In this document: in pieces, positions 15,751-25,301 of the stretch | How positions within the stretch are numbered: the stretch's first letter is position 1 | Layout of the letters: each line of letters begins with the position of its first letter | Source of the DNA: Aquimarina acroporae | GTDB lineage: Bacteria > Bacteroidota > Bacteroidia > Flavobacteriales > Flavobacteriaceae | Direction of reading: 5' to 3' | DNA: 64,000 nucleotides | NCBI RefSeq assembly: GCF_023195925.1 | Contig: NZ_JALPRE010000016.1 | Span: 81,729-145,728 of the forward strand | Program-made: the position numbers and the translations under genes | The notes under the pieces: generated by a model | Seen by the model: only the letters and a program-made list of their open reading frames with translations | The model's database searches: none | Told to the model about the DNA's origin: nothing

Positions 15751-17283
15751 ATGAGTGATAACCAGGCATTTCTTGATCATATAAACAAAGGCTACACCAC
15801 TAAAGGAGATTTCCTCACCATGGGGGCAGCCATGTATAAAGGTGAAACCATAACCAATGCTCATGTAAAAGTTCCTTTAAAGACTCTAAATCGTCACGGA
15901 TTAATTGCAGGAGCTACCGGAACAGGAAAAACTAAAACACTACAAGTATTGGCAGAAAACTTGAGTGAAAAGGGAATACCGGTACTCTTGATGGATATAA
16001 AAGGAGATTTAAGTGGTATTGCTGCAGCTAGTCCCGGGCATCCAAAAATTGATGAACGACATGAAAAAATAGGGATACCATTTGAAGCTAAAAACTTTCC
16101 TGTCGAGATTCTTTCCTTATCTGAGCAAGATGGGGTAAGACTAAGAGCCACTGTAAGTGAGTTTGGTCCCGTACTATTATCAAGAATTTTGGACGTTACC
16201 GAAACACAAGCCGGGATAATTTCTATCATTTTTAAATATTGTGATGATAATAAACTACCTCTTTTAGATTTAAAAGACCTTAAAAAGGTATTACAGTATG
16301 CTACCCGAGAAGGTAAAGAAGAACTTGAAAAAGATTACGGAAGAATCTCAACGGCTTCTACAGGTTCAATTTTGCGAAAAATAGTCGAGTTGGAACAACA
16401 AGGCGCAGATTTGTTCTTTGGTGAAAAATCTTTTGATGTTCAAGATTTATGTCGAATTGATGAAAATGGTCGTGGTATTATTAATATTATACGACTAACA
16501 GATATACAAGACAGACCAAAACTTTTCTCTACCTTTATGTTGAGTCTTTTGGCAGAAATTTATGGTACTTTTCCAGAACAAGGAGATAGTGGCAGACCCG
16601 AATTGGTAATTTTTCTTGATGAAGCCCACTTGATATTTAAACAAGCTTCAAATGCTTTGATGGATCAAATTGAAAGTATTGTAAAATTAATCCGCTCAAA
16701 AGGAGTTGGTTTATATTTTGTCACCCAAAATCCGACCGATGTACCCGATGGAGTATTAGGACAATTAGGTTTAAAGGTTCAACATGCTTTAAGAGCATTT
16801 ACCGCAAAGGATCGTAAAGCCATAAAGCTTACTGCAGAGAATTATCCCATTTCAGATTTCTACGACACCAAAGAAATACTAACTTCGTTAGGGATTGGAG
16901 AGGCTCTGGTATCAGCTCTTGATGAAAAAGGGCGACCTACTCCTCTTGCCGCAACTATGTTAAGAGCGCCTATGAGTCGTATGGATATATTGTCTCCAGG
17001 TGAACTAGATGACCTCTTAAAAAAATCAAATCTCGCCAAAAAATATAACGAAGAAATCGATAGAGAAAGTGCTTATGAACTTTTGAATGAAAAAATTGAA
17101 AAGGCTGAAGCCGAAGAAGCAAAAGCAGCCGCCAAAAAGGAGCGGGAAAAGCTTAAAAAATCATCTAGTTCGAGATCAAGAAGCCGAAGAACCAGCACAA
17201 CAGAAAAGGCAGTAATCAAGGTTCTTACCAGTGCCACTTTTATTAGAGGAGCATTAGGTGTTTTAAACAAATTATTAAAATAA
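15751..17283 (+). CDS. DUF853 family HerA-like ATPase (YjgR type)
   Basis: A 510-residue cytoplasmic P-loop ATPase of the HerA/FtsK superfamily. Walker A is GATGTGKT at residues 54-61, Walker B VIFLDEAH near 286, and the sensor region GLYFVTQNPTDVPD lies near 325. Family members (E. coli YjgR) are called helicase-like, but their role is not established. The C-terminal 80 residues are a Glu/Ala/Lys coiled coil (EEAKAAAKKEREKLKK) followed by a Ser/Arg-rich stretch and a short hydrophobic tail. It has its own upstream region and no close partner gene. Confidence 0.9.
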   Translation: MSDNQAFLDHINKGYTTKGDFLTMGAAMYKGETITNAHVKVPLKTLNRHGLIAGATGTGKTKTLQVLAENLSEKGIPVLLMDIKGDLSGIAAASPGHPKIDERHEKIGIPFEAKNFPVEILSLSEQDGVRLRATVSEFGPVLLSRILDVTETQAGIISIIFKYCDDNKLPLLDLKDLKKVLQYATREGKEELEKDYGRISTASTGSILRKIVELEQQGADLFFGEKSFDVQDLCRIDENGRGIINIIRLTDIQDRPKLFSTFMLSLLAEIYGTFPEQGDSGRPELVIFLDEAHLIFKQASNALMDQIESIVKLIRSKGVGLYFVTQNPTDVPDGVLGQLGLKVQHALRAFTAKDRKAIKLTAENYPISDFYDTKEILTSLGIGEALVSALDEKGRPTPLAATMLRAPMSRMDILSPGELDDLLKKSNLAKKYNEEIDRESAYELLNEKIEKAEAEEAKAAAKKEREKLKKSSSSRSRSRRTSTTEKAVIKVLTSATFIRGALGVLNKLLK

Positions 17284-17391
17284 AGTAGATATGCAGAGTT
17301 CTGCAGAGCATTTTCCTAAATTTTCAATATCATATATAAGCAGAAAGCATAATTTACGTTTATCTATACACAAATCATCAACTTATAGAAT

Positions 17392-17961
17392 ATGACACAT
17401 AGATTTATTTACAGCATAATTATCTTTTCTATTATTGCCATTAGTTGCCAAAAAGAAGAAAAACAAAACCCTTTTGAAATTACTTTTAACAGAATAGGGA
17501 ACTTGACCAATGAAATTCAAGTCAATCAGCTAGATTCTATCTTTGCTAACGACTCAATTGCTAAGAAAACCATAGGAAACCAGTATGTAAGCGAGTCTAA
17601 TGAGATCGAAATTTATGATAAAAAGGGGGCAAGATTACTTGTACTTGAGGCCAAAAAACAATCTGATCCTACCTCAACTATTCAAAATATTCAAGTTATC
17701 GATTCTCGTTATGCTACTCCCTCTGGATTATCTTCGAGAAGTGTCTTTAAAGACATTAAAGACCACTATAAGATTTCCAAGATTAATAATACTTTGAGTA
17801 CAGCAGTCATCTTTGTAGATAGCATTCAGGCATATTTTACTATTGATAAAACTCAACTCCCCAGAGAGTTTCAATATACAACTGACATCAAAATTGAGGC
17901 TACTAAAATTCCCGATTCAGCAAAAATTAAACATTTTTGGATAAGCTGGAATGAAAACTAA
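17392..17961 (+). CDS. Lipoprotein of unknown function
   Basis: A 189-residue protein with a lipoprotein signal (IIFSIIAISC, Cys near 19). The mature part has no family I recognise. It has a KGARLLVLEAK element and a repeated SRY/SRS motif near the middle and ends in ISWNEN. It lies 14 bp upstream of a cupin gene and is probably cotranscribed with it and with the hydrolase that follows. Confidence 0.7.
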   Translation: MTHRFIYSIIIFSIIAISCQKEEKQNPFEITFNRIGNLTNEIQVNQLDSIFANDSIAKKTIGNQYVSESNEIEIYDKKGARLLVLEAKKQSDPTSTIQNIQVIDSRYATPSGLSSRSVFKDIKDHYKISKINNTLSTAVIFVDSIQAYFTIDKTQLPREFQYTTDIKIEATKIPDSAKIKHFWISWNEN

Positions 17962-17975
17962 ATAATACCATTAGT

Positions 17976-18344
17976 ATGGATAAAAAATATAAGGTTCAAA
18001 CCAAACCGTTTATTGTTCCCACAAACGATGGTAAATTGATTGAAGAATATTACGGTAGAGCTACAGATGGTAACTCTAAAATAAGTATTGCTCACATGAT
18101 AGCTCCACCCGGTTGGAGTGAGCCTTTTCAAACTCCCGAATTTGAAGAATACACGTATGTCATTAAAGGAAAAAAGGAAATCACAATAGATGGAGAAAAG
18201 GTAATTATAAGTGCAGGACAATCTATTAAAATTGAAAAGAATGCAAGAATTCAATATGCTAATCCTTTTGATGAAGAATGTGAGTATCTTGCTATTTGCC
18301 TTCCGGCATTTAGCATAGAAACTGTACATCGTGAAGATGAATGA
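17976..18344 (+). CDS. Small cupin-domain protein
   Basis: A 122-residue single-domain cupin (beta-barrel). The first cupin motif is replaced by GWSEPFQTPEFEEYTYVIKG, keeping the Glu and the Gly of G-x5-HxH-x4-E-x6-G but with few of the metal-binding His residues, so metal binding is uncertain. The second motif is represented by ISAGQSIKIEKN. It may bind a small ligand or act as an isomerase. Its stop overlaps the next start (ATGA at 18341-18344), indicating translational coupling to the hydrolase. Confidence 0.75.
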   Translation: MDKKYKVQTKPFIVPTNDGKLIEEYYGRATDGNSKISIAHMIAPPGWSEPFQTPEFEEYTYVIKGKKEITIDGEKVIISAGQSIKIEKNARIQYANPFDEECEYLAICLPAFSIETVHREDE

Positions 18345-19180
18345 GAGAAAAATTTAAAAAATACCTACCCTTTCTAATTGGAAAGTACCTTCAGCTCTTA
18401 TTCTTATTTTCGCCGAAGAGAGCTGTTTATAAAGCATATATTTTGTTCTGCACGCCAAGAAAAGGTAAAGTTTTACCCGATCAGGAGGATTTTCTTGAAG
18501 AAGCCGAAGATGAAATTATCGTTATAGACGATATATATATTCAAACTTACAGATGGCCAAGTATGGGTGAAACTATTATCATGATTCATGGTTGGGAAAG
18601 TAACACTCATCGATGGAAAAGAGTAATTAAAAAACTACATGATTTAGGATACAATGTAATCGCTTTTGATGCTCCCGCTCATGGTAATTCCTCTGGTAAG
18701 ATCTTAAGTGTCCCATTCTACACCAAATGTCTTCAAAAAGTTATAGAACTATACCGTCCTGATCATTTAATAGGACATTCTGTTGGAGGTATGACCACTA
18801 TATACCATCAATACATTTTTCCAAATCAAGAAATAAACAAACTAGTTATTTTGGCTCCTCCTTCAGATCTTTCCAGAATCATGAAGCAGTTTCAGGGTAT
18901 ATTGAAGTTATCACCTAAATTCATGAATGCCTTAGATCAATTTTTTAAAAACAAATATGGCTTTAATTTTGAAGAATTTTCGGCTTCAAAATTTGCAAAA
19001 AAAATCTCTAACAAAGGACTACTCATACACGACAAATATGACGATGTCGCTCCTTTTTCTGAAGCTGAAGCTATTGGTAAAAACTGGAAAAATGTAAAGT
19101 TTATTCCTACCGAGAATCTTGGACATTCCTTATTCTATGAAGAGGTCGACCAAATGATTATTGATTTTTTAAAAGAATAG
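18341..19180 (+). CDS. Alpha/beta hydrolase
   Basis: A 279-residue serine hydrolase. The oxyanion-hole strand is IIMIHGWESNTHRW, the nucleophile is Ser147 in LIGHSVGGMTT, an Asp in HDKYDDVAPF (about 230) is the probable acid, and the His is in LGHSLFYEE near 265. The short hydrophobic N terminus (YLQLLFLFSP) could attach it to the membrane. Substrate unknown. It is translationally coupled to the upstream cupin. Confidence 0.85.
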   Translation: MREKFKKYLPFLIGKYLQLLFLFSPKRAVYKAYILFCTPRKGKVLPDQEDFLEEAEDEIIVIDDIYIQTYRWPSMGETIIMIHGWESNTHRWKRVIKKLHDLGYNVIAFDAPAHGNSSGKILSVPFYTKCLQKVIELYRPDHLIGHSVGGMTTIYHQYIFPNQEINKLVILAPPSDLSRIMKQFQGILKLSPKFMNALDQFFKNKYGFNFEEFSASKFAKKISNKGLLIHDKYDDVAPFSEAEAIGKNWKNVKFIPTENLGHSLFYEEVDQMIIDFLKE

Positions 19181-19249
19181 TGGTCGTTTTAAAAGATACA
19201 TATTCATTCAGTACTTTTATATTTATCATTTCGTATTCAAGATTATGAT

Positions 19250-19257
19250 TACTTTTG
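19250..19257 (+). promoter_or_regulatory. -7 promoter element abutting the rluF start
   Basis: TACTTTTG, a perfect TAnnTTTG, ending 3 nt before the GTG at 19261. Together with the lack of any in-frame ATG this suggests a leaderless transcript. Confidence 0.5.
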
Positions 19258-19260
19258 CGT

Positions 19261-20118
19261 GTGGAAAATTCTAAATTAACAAGACTTAATAAATATCTCA
19301 GTGAAGTAGGGTATTGCTCGCGGCGTGAAGCCGATAAGCTGATTGATCAAGGCAGGGTTACTATCAATGGTAAAATCCCCGAAATGGGCACCAAAGTAGC
19401 TCCAGGAGATGTTATTCAGGTAGATGGCGAACGCATAAACAAACCAAAAGATGAGCATGTATATCTGGCGTTTAACAAACCTGTAGGTATAGTTTGTACC
19501 ACCGCACAAAACGAGAAGGACAACATTATTGATTTTATAAATTACCCTAAACGTATTTTTCCTATTGGTAGATTAGACAAACCCAGTGAGGGACTTATAT
19601 TTTTGACCAGTGATGGTGATATCGTAAACAAAATTTTAAGAGCTCGAAACAATCATGAAAAAGAATATATCGTTACGGTAAACAAACTTATTAACTCACA
19701 GTTTATAAAAAGAATGGGAAATGGAATCCCAATTCTTGATACAATAACCCGAAAATGTGAAGTAGAACAAATAAGCAAGTTCACCTTTAGAATTATTCTC
19801 ACTCAGGGATTAAATCGTCAAATTCGAAGAATGTGTGAATATCTTGGTTACGAGGTAGTGACACTAAAACGCATTCGAATTATGAACGTCTCTTTAGACG
19901 TTCCTGTTGGAAAATGGAGATATTTAACGCAAGAAGAATTAAAGGAAATTCAAACAGATGTAACAGACTCTAGTAAGACTGAAGAGGCTTCAGTTATTGA
20001 TAAAGAAAACTCCAGGGCACACCGTTCTACTTCCAAAAAAGTAAAAGGAAATTCATATTCCTCCAAAAAGACAATTTCAACCAGAAACAATCGAAAAAGA
20101 AGGGATAGAAATCGCTAA
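19261..20118 (+). CDS. rluF: 23S rRNA pseudouridine synthase, RluB/RluF family
   Basis: A protein of about 285 residues: an N-terminal S4 RNA-binding domain (LTRLNKYLSEVGYCSRREAD, about 6-25) and an RsuA/RluB/RluF catalytic domain with GRLDKPSEGLIFLTSDGD, whose Asp is the nucleophile. The C-terminal element GLNRQIRRMCEYLGYEV is the family's RNA-binding signature. E. coli RluF modifies U2604 of 23S rRNA; the precise target here is inferred. The last 50 residues are a Lys/Ser/Arg-rich disordered tail. No ATG precedes the S4 domain: candidate starts are TTG 19255 (inside the -7 element, so unlikely) and GTG 19261, which I prefer. Confidence 0.87.
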   Translation: MENSKLTRLNKYLSEVGYCSRREADKLIDQGRVTINGKIPEMGTKVAPGDVIQVDGERINKPKDEHVYLAFNKPVGIVCTTAQNEKDNIIDFINYPKRIFPIGRLDKPSEGLIFLTSDGDIVNKILRARNNHEKEYIVTVNKLINSQFIKRMGNGIPILDTITRKCEVEQISKFTFRIILTQGLNRQIRRMCEYLGYEVVTLKRIRIMNVSLDVPVGKWRYLTQEELKEIQTDVTDSSKTEEASVIDKENSRAHRSTSKKVKGNSYSSKKTISTRNNRKRRDRNR

Positions 20119-20234
20119 AAAGCTGTTAATTCTTGATAAACTTCTTAGATAACTCATAGAAAGCGTATCTTGAAGTTTCAACTAACATCTATAAGTATAA
20201 TTTTTTTAAACCCAACATACTTACATCTAATATC

Positions 20235-20663
20235 ATGAGTAATTCTATATCTCCTTTTCATCTCGCAATACCTGTAGATAATCTACAGAAGGCAAGACAT
20301 TTTTATAATTCTGTGTTAGAATTAAATGAAGGAAGAAGTAGTGATCACTGGGTAGACTTTAATTTTTTTGGTCATCAGCTAGTGATACACTACAAACCAA
20401 AATCAAATACCGAGGAAGATCATACCAACTCTGTAGATGGCAAAGATGTGCCTGTCCCACATTTTGGAGTTGTTTTAGGCTGGGATCAATGGCATCTTCT
20501 AGCCAAAACACTAGAGGACAAAAAAATAAAGTTTGTAATTGAACCCTATATCAGATTTAAAGGAGAAATAGGAGAACAAGCTACTATGTTTTTTTATGAC
20601 CCCTGTGGAAATGCACTAGAGTTCAAGTCATTTAAAGATCAAACTCAATTATTTGCTAAATGA
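20235..20663 (+). CDS. VOC (glyoxalase/dioxygenase fold) protein
   Basis: A 142-residue protein with two beta-alpha-beta-beta-beta modules. The first starts FHLAIPVDNLQKARHFYNSVL, with a metal-type His at residue 8; the second has HFGVVLGWDQWHLLAK, and the C-terminal FYDPCGNALEFK contains the usual Glu. This keeps the metal ligands of the vicinal-oxygen-chelate superfamily. The longer central loop is Lys/Asp-rich. The type resembles extradiol dioxygenase-like proteins of unassigned substrate. It is a single gene. Confidence 0.87.
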   Translation: MSNSISPFHLAIPVDNLQKARHFYNSVLELNEGRSSDHWVDFNFFGHQLVIHYKPKSNTEEDHTNSVDGKDVPVPHFGVVLGWDQWHLLAKTLEDKKIKFVIEPYIRFKGEIGEQATMFFYDPCGNALEFKSFKDQTQLFAK

Positions 20664-20812
20664 ATTTTTAGCTGACTTTTTTGAGCAAACTGAAGTATTT
20701 CTCTTTAAACAAGCGTTAAAAACCATTATTTTCAAGAATTATACTTCAAACGTTAAAGATTTACTAAAAAATCTTACTATCTTCTGCCCTTAAAAAAATT
20801 GAAAAATTAGTA

Positions 20813-21811
20813 ATGGATTTTATCGAACCTCTAAAGTATGGTGTCCCATGTTTTCTAGCACTTATACTACTCGAACTTACGTATAGCAAAACACATGATC
20901 ATAAAAATAAGAACTTATATGAATGGAAAGATCTTGGGGCTAGCCTATTTATGGGCGTAGGTTCTGCGATTATTGGACCTTTACTTAAGACCGTTTTTTC
21001 AATTATTCTTTTTCACTTTGTTTATGAGTTATTCAACCCAGAAGTAAATGGTATACGTACCAATATTATGGGGTGGGAGTCTTTTGGTTTTGCATGGTAT
21101 GTTTGGTTGCTGTGCCAATTGGCAGATGACTTCACCTATTATTGGTTTCATAGACAAAATCATATGGTAAGAGCTCTATGGGCAGCTCATATAGTACACC
21201 ACTCTTCCGATAATTTCAATTTAGGAACTGCCGTTCGTAATGGTTGGTTTACCCTATTATATAAACCATTATTTTACATGTGGATCCCCGCTGTTGGTTT
21301 TGATCCAAACATGGTTATTGTTTGTCTAGGAATTGAAGCGCTATGGCAATTTCAACTACACTCGGTTTATATTCCAAAAATGGGATTCATCGAAAAGATT
21401 TTCAATACACATACAATGCATCAGGTGCACCATGCCAAAAACGTGGAGTATATGGATAAGAATCATGGAGGGTTTCTTAATATATTTGACAAAATATTTG
21501 GTACCTGGAAAGAATTAGACGAAAATATCGAGGTACAGTATGGTGTTACTCATGCTCCTAATTCATACAACCCTTGGGTTATCCTTACTCATGAATACAG
21601 AGACATTTGGAACGACACTAAAAAATCTAAAAATTGGTATCACAAATTTATGTACATTTTTGGCCCTCCGGGATGGAGTCATGATGGAAGTACATTAACT
21701 GTAAAACAAATGCAGCGTGAGTTAGAAGAGCAAAAAAAACAACAAAAAATCAATAAACAACCCATTAATCAACCTATTCAAATTCAATCCCCCGAAGAAG
21801 TTAAAATATGA
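20813..21811 (+). CDS. Sterol desaturase / fatty acid hydroxylase family protein
   Basis: A 332-residue integral membrane di-iron enzyme with about four or five membrane segments. The eight-histidine set is seen as HRQNH (about 119), HIVHHSS (about 133) and HQVHHAKN (about 205), with HSV between them. Such enzymes hydroxylate or desaturate lipids such as sterols, carotenoids or ether lipids; the substrate is not evident. A Lys/Gln-rich cytoplasmic tail follows. The stop overlaps the next gene's start (ATGA at 21808-21811), coupling it to an aldehyde dehydrogenase. This pairing suggests lipid alcohol or aldehyde metabolism. Confidence 0.9.
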   Translation: MDFIEPLKYGVPCFLALILLELTYSKTHDHKNKNLYEWKDLGASLFMGVGSAIIGPLLKTVFSIILFHFVYELFNPEVNGIRTNIMGWESFGFAWYVWLLCQLADDFTYYWFHRQNHMVRALWAAHIVHHSSDNFNLGTAVRNGWFTLLYKPLFYMWIPAVGFDPNMVIVCLGIEALWQFQLHSVYIPKMGFIEKIFNTHTMHQVHHAKNVEYMDKNHGGFLNIFDKIFGTWKELDENIEVQYGVTHAPNSYNPWVILTHEYRDIWNDTKKSKNWYHKFMYIFGPPGWSHDGSTLTVKQMQRELEEQKKQQKINKQPINQPIQIQSPEEVKI

Positions 21812-23172
21812 GTTATCAAGAAATTATAGATAAACAACGTAGTTTTTTTAATAGCAACGCCACTAAGGATATTTCCTTTAGGATTCAAGAGTTAAAACGC
21901 TTAAAAAGTGTACTCAAAAAAAATGAATCGTTACTTTATGATGCTATCTATAAAGATTTTAAAAAATCTGAATTTGAGACCTACGTTACAGAATTATCTT
22001 TAATTTATCATGATATTGATCTTGCCCTGGTAAAAATAAAAAAGTGGGCTAAAAAGAAGAGAGTTTCTACGGGAATCACAAATTTACCAGGAAAAAGTTA
22101 CATTATACCTGAGCCCTATGGCACAGTGCTAGTTATTGGTGCTTGGAATTACCCTTATCAATTATCACTTTGTCCAGCTATTGCTGCTATTGCTGCTGGG
22201 TGCACGGTTATTCTAAAACCGAGCGAAGTGCCTTCCCGAACCTCGGCAATTATGGCTCAAATAATCAATCAAAATTTTGATGCAAATGTATTCAAGGTCA
22301 TAGAAGGAAGTGTAAAAGAAACTACAGAGCTTCTCAATATTAAATTTGACAAAGTTTTCTTTACTGGTAGTGTTCCTGTTGGAAAAATAGTGTATCAAGC
22401 TGCTGCTAAACACCTTACCCCTGTAACTCTTGAATTGGGAGGAAAAAGCCCTGCGATAATTACAAAAGACGTGAATATTGATATGACCGCCAAAAGATTG
22501 GTTTGGTCTAAATATCTGAATGCCGGGCAAACTTGTATTGCGCCAGATTATGTTCTTGTAGAGTCCTCAATTAAAGATAAATTATTAGCAGGTATTAAAA
22601 AATATATCGAAAAAGCAGATTACCACGTAGATAACGACAATTATACTCAAATCATTAATGAGAAGAATTTTGACAGACTTAATGGCTTGATCGACCAGAA
22701 CAAAATATTCATTGGTAAAAAGGGTAATAAAGAAGAACGAGTTATCCCGCCTACAGTACTTAACGATGTAGAATTTACAGATGCGGTAATGCAAGACGAG
22801 ATCTTTGGTCCTATTTTACCAATACTTACCTTTGAAACCATTGAAGATGCTATTAAAAAAGTAAGGCAGTTCTCTAAACCTCTATCCTGTTATGTATTCA
22901 CCAAAAGTAAAGCTACCAAAAACAAAATATTGAATGAAATTTCTTTTGGAGGAGGAGCAGTAAACGATGCTGTAATGCATTTTACAGAACAGTCGTTACC
23001 CTTTGGTGGGGTTGGCGACAGTGGAATAGGTAGTTACCACGGTAAATATGGTTTTGAAACATTTTCACACTATAAAAGTGTATTGCAAAAACCTTTTTGG
23101 GTCGAACTAGACCTTAAGTATGCTCCGTATAGCACTAAAAAATTAAAGTGGCTCAAACGGCTTATTGGTTAA
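21808..23172 (+). CDS. Aldehyde dehydrogenase, ALDH3-like
   Basis: A 454-residue NAD(P)-dependent aldehyde dehydrogenase, the length of class 3 (fatty-aldehyde type) enzymes rather than the 490-500 residues of class 1 and 2. Conserved parts: GAWNYPYQLSLCPAIAAIAAG, KPSEVPSRTS, FTGSVPVGKIV for the cofactor, the general base Glu in LELGGKSPAI (about 209) and the nucleophile Cys in AGQTCIAPDYVL (about 243). A C-terminal basic/hydrophobic tail (KWLKRLIG) could bind membranes, in line with the upstream membrane hydroxylase. Its stop overlaps the stop of the convergent methyltransferase gene by 4 bp. Confidence 0.92.
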   Translation: MSYQEIIDKQRSFFNSNATKDISFRIQELKRLKSVLKKNESLLYDAIYKDFKKSEFETYVTELSLIYHDIDLALVKIKKWAKKKRVSTGITNLPGKSYIIPEPYGTVLVIGAWNYPYQLSLCPAIAAIAAGCTVILKPSEVPSRTSAIMAQIINQNFDANVFKVIEGSVKETTELLNIKFDKVFFTGSVPVGKIVYQAAAKHLTPVTLELGGKSPAIITKDVNIDMTAKRLVWSKYLNAGQTCIAPDYVLVESSIKDKLLAGIKKYIEKADYHVDNDNYTQIINEKNFDRLNGLIDQNKIFIGKKGNKEERVIPPTVLNDVEFTDAVMQDEIFGPILPILTFETIEDAIKKVRQFSKPLSCYVFTKSKATKNKILNEISFGGGAVNDAVMHFTEQSLPFGGVGDSGIGSYHGKYGFETFSHYKSVLQKPFWVELDLKYAPYSTKKLKWLKRLIG

Positions 23173-23969
23173 AGAGTAGCTTTAATTGCAAATAGTAGAG
23201 GATACAACTTATTTTCCATCTCGTACATCCCATCTTTATTTTCTATGAGGTCAGGAAATATTTCATATGGTGATGCATCAAACTCTTTTAAATACTCTAT
23301 AGTGAGTCCTGCTTCAGAAAGAGATGATATCACTTCTCCTAATCCATGATTCCAACCATACTCCCTACTTATTATATCAGCATTGGTATCTGCATAAGTA
23401 CCTTGATATTCTTCATATATGACCTCTTTTTGATGATAACCATACTTTATTTTAGGTTCTTTTTCCAGATAATCGAACATCCATACTATAGGATGAAACT
23501 CTATGATATAGAAACTACCCCCTGGTTTTAATCGTTCACCAATCATTTTGGCCCAAGGTTTAAGATCTGGCAACCAACCTATAACTCCGTAACTAGTAAA
23601 TACAATATCATACTTTTCTGTTACAAATGAGGATGTGTCCAGAACATTACAACATACAAAGGATGTATCCAAATCTAAGTCGCTGTTAAGTTGTTGTGCA
23701 ACTTCTATAGCTTTTTCTGAAATATCGACACCTGTGCAACGCGCTCCCATCCTACTCCAGCTTAACGTATCTTGACCAAAATGACATTGTAAATGTAAAA
23801 GAGACTTCCCTGAAACATCACCTAAAGCATCTAATTCATAAACATTTAACGAAGTTTCTCCCTTTTTAAAAGCCTCCATATTGTAAAAACTACTTGCTGC
23901 ATGCACCTCCACTTTATTGTTCCAGGTTTCTCGGTTCGTCTCAAAATATTTACTGAATTCTTTAGACAT
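23169..23969 (-). CDS. Class I SAM-dependent methyltransferase
   Basis: A 266-residue Rossmann methyltransferase. Motif I is SLLHLQCHFGQDTLSWSRMGARCTGVDIS: the usual GxGxG is replaced by LQCHFGQDT, a variant common in this methyltransferase group. Motif IV (YDIVFTSYGVIGWLPDLKPWAKMI) and the post-motif GGSFYIIEFHP follow. Substrate unknown. I place the start at 23967-23969 (MSKEFSKYFE), since 10 extra residues further upstream carry no domain content. It is convergent with the ALDH gene. Confidence 0.86.
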   Translation of the reverse strand: MSKEFSKYFETNRETWNNKVEVHAASSFYNMEAFKKGETSLNVYELDALGDVSGKSLLHLQCHFGQDTLSWSRMGARCTGVDISEKAIEVAQQLNSDLDLDTSFVCCNVLDTSSFVTEKYDIVFTSYGVIGWLPDLKPWAKMIGERLKPGGSFYIIEFHPIVWMFDYLEKEPKIKYGYHQKEVIYEEYQGTYADTNADIISREYGWNHGLGEVISSLSEAGLTIEYLKEFDASPYEIFPDLIENKDGMYEMENKLYPLLFAIKATL

Positions 23970-24032
23970 TATATAATTTGGTTTGATTAGTTTTGACAAT
24001 AAGCTTACTCACTATAATACCCGTTAAAGATA

Positions 24033-24680
24033 ATGAATCATTACACACTAGAAGATATTTCTAACATGCCTTCTCGGTTTAAAGCACATTTTATAAATAG
24101 TTGTACCGGTTACAAATCTTGTAATCTACTCGCTACCAAAGATGCCAATGAAAATACTAATGTAGCTATATTTAATTCGGTCATTCACATTGGTAGTAAC
24201 CCGCCGATGCTTGGTTTTATTTTACGCCCTACCACTGTACCGCGTAACACTTATAAAAACCTAAAAGAAACAGGTTTTTTCACCGTAAATCAGGTGCATA
24301 AAGATAGTATTAAGGATGCTCATCATACTGCTGCGAAATATGAAGCAAATATTTCTGAGTTTGATAAAACGGAACTTAAAGAAGAGTATTTAGATGATTT
24401 TCAAAGCCCTTATGTACAAAATAGTCCTATTAAGTTAGGATGCAAATATGTAAATGAATATCATATTAAAGAAAATGATACCATTCTTGTTATTGGGGCA
24501 ATTCAACATATTTATCTAGATAAAGGTATAATGCATCCAGATGGCTGGATACAGCTAGATAAAGCAAAAACCGTAGCAGGCATAGGACTCGATGGGTATG
24601 CATTGCCTGTTTTACTGGATCGTTTTCAATATGCAAAACCTGATCAGGAAACAATTCCACTAAAACACCAATCTGAGTAA
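24033..24680 (+). CDS. Flavin reductase family protein
   Basis: A 215-residue FMN-binding split-barrel protein of the flavin-reductase-like group (not the PadR/Fre type). FMN contacts are expected around SCTGYKSCNLLATKDANENT (about 24-43), HIGSNPPMLGFILRPTTVPRNTYKN with the RDTYxN-type motif, and GCKYVNEYHIKENDTILVIG. It may supply reduced flavin or act as an oxidoreductase; no partner monooxygenase is adjacent. Single gene. Confidence 0.86.
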   Translation: MNHYTLEDISNMPSRFKAHFINSCTGYKSCNLLATKDANENTNVAIFNSVIHIGSNPPMLGFILRPTTVPRNTYKNLKETGFFTVNQVHKDSIKDAHHTAAKYEANISEFDKTELKEEYLDDFQSPYVQNSPIKLGCKYVNEYHIKENDTILVIGAIQHIYLDKGIMHPDGWIQLDKAKTVAGIGLDGYALPVLLDRFQYAKPDQETIPLKHQSE

Positions 24681-24811
24681 CACATATAGATAATCATTTA
24701 ACCAAAATTTAATTTAAGAACCTACTTTAAACACGTTAAAATTCTTAGATAATAGCTATATTCGTGGTTCTTAACGTTTCCCCACAAACATCGTTATGAT
24801 TGTATTTTATT

Positions 24812-24827
24812 TGTGCTCTATAGCACA
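24812..24827. promoter_or_regulatory. Inverted repeat TGTGCT-N4-AGCACA
   Basis: A perfect 6-bp dyad with a 4-bp centre, about 100 bp upstream of the small membrane protein gene. Possible operator. Confidence 0.3.
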
Positions 24828-24855
24828 TTAACATGTATGATTTGATATTAGAATT

Positions 24856-24874
24856 ATAGAACTTCAAGTTCTAT
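24856..24874. promoter_or_regulatory. Perfect 9-1-9 palindrome upstream of small membrane protein gene
   Basis: ATAGAACTT, C, AAGTTCTAT. It lies 51 bp before the ATG at 24925. It is too short-looped for a hairpin of this size to be efficient as a terminator and has no T tract, so a dimeric regulator site is more likely. Confidence 0.35.
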
Positions 24875-24924
24875 GACTGGTATTAATCACACTCTTAACA
24901 ACCCTCAAACATACAATCTAACCC

Positions 24925-25263
24925 ATGAAAAATCATCAAAAAGAGGTGACCCAAACTTCTAGAACCAAAACCAAAGTTTCTAAAATCAATTTTCGCTTTT
25001 TAGACAATATATATGTTAAAATAATTCTTATTGGAATAATTTTTTCTATTTACTCAACATCCTACTTGATCGAAAATGAAATAGGAATAGGAAAATCAGA
25101 AAGCATCATTGAATCTTTGGGAAATAACTACCTCGTAACTATGTTATTAATTATGGTTGTATATCTAATACTCTATGTTTTTGGTTACGTCATATACTCT
25201 CTTAAAAAAAGATTTAGCAATAAAAACTCAAAGAATAAAATAGACAAGCAAGTTGCTCTATAG
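24925..25263 (+). CDS. Small two-pass membrane protein, unknown function
   Basis: A 112-residue protein I do not recognise. It has a basic N terminus (about 1-30), two membrane segments (about 33-50, IILIGIIFSIYSTSYLI, and about 70-92, LVTMLLIMVVYLILYVFGYV) and a Lys/Asn-rich C-terminal tail. Both termini are predicted to be cytoplasmic by the positive-inside rule. Two inverted repeats lie upstream. Confidence 0.65.
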   Translation: MKNHQKEVTQTSRTKTKVSKINFRFLDNIYVKIILIGIIFSIYSTSYLIENEIGIGKSESIIESLGNNYLVTMLLIMVVYLILYVFGYVIYSLKKRFSNKNSKNKIDKQVAL

Positions 25264-25301
25264 TTCTTATTCTAAAGACAACTTTGTTTTAAAATTTCTC
25301 C

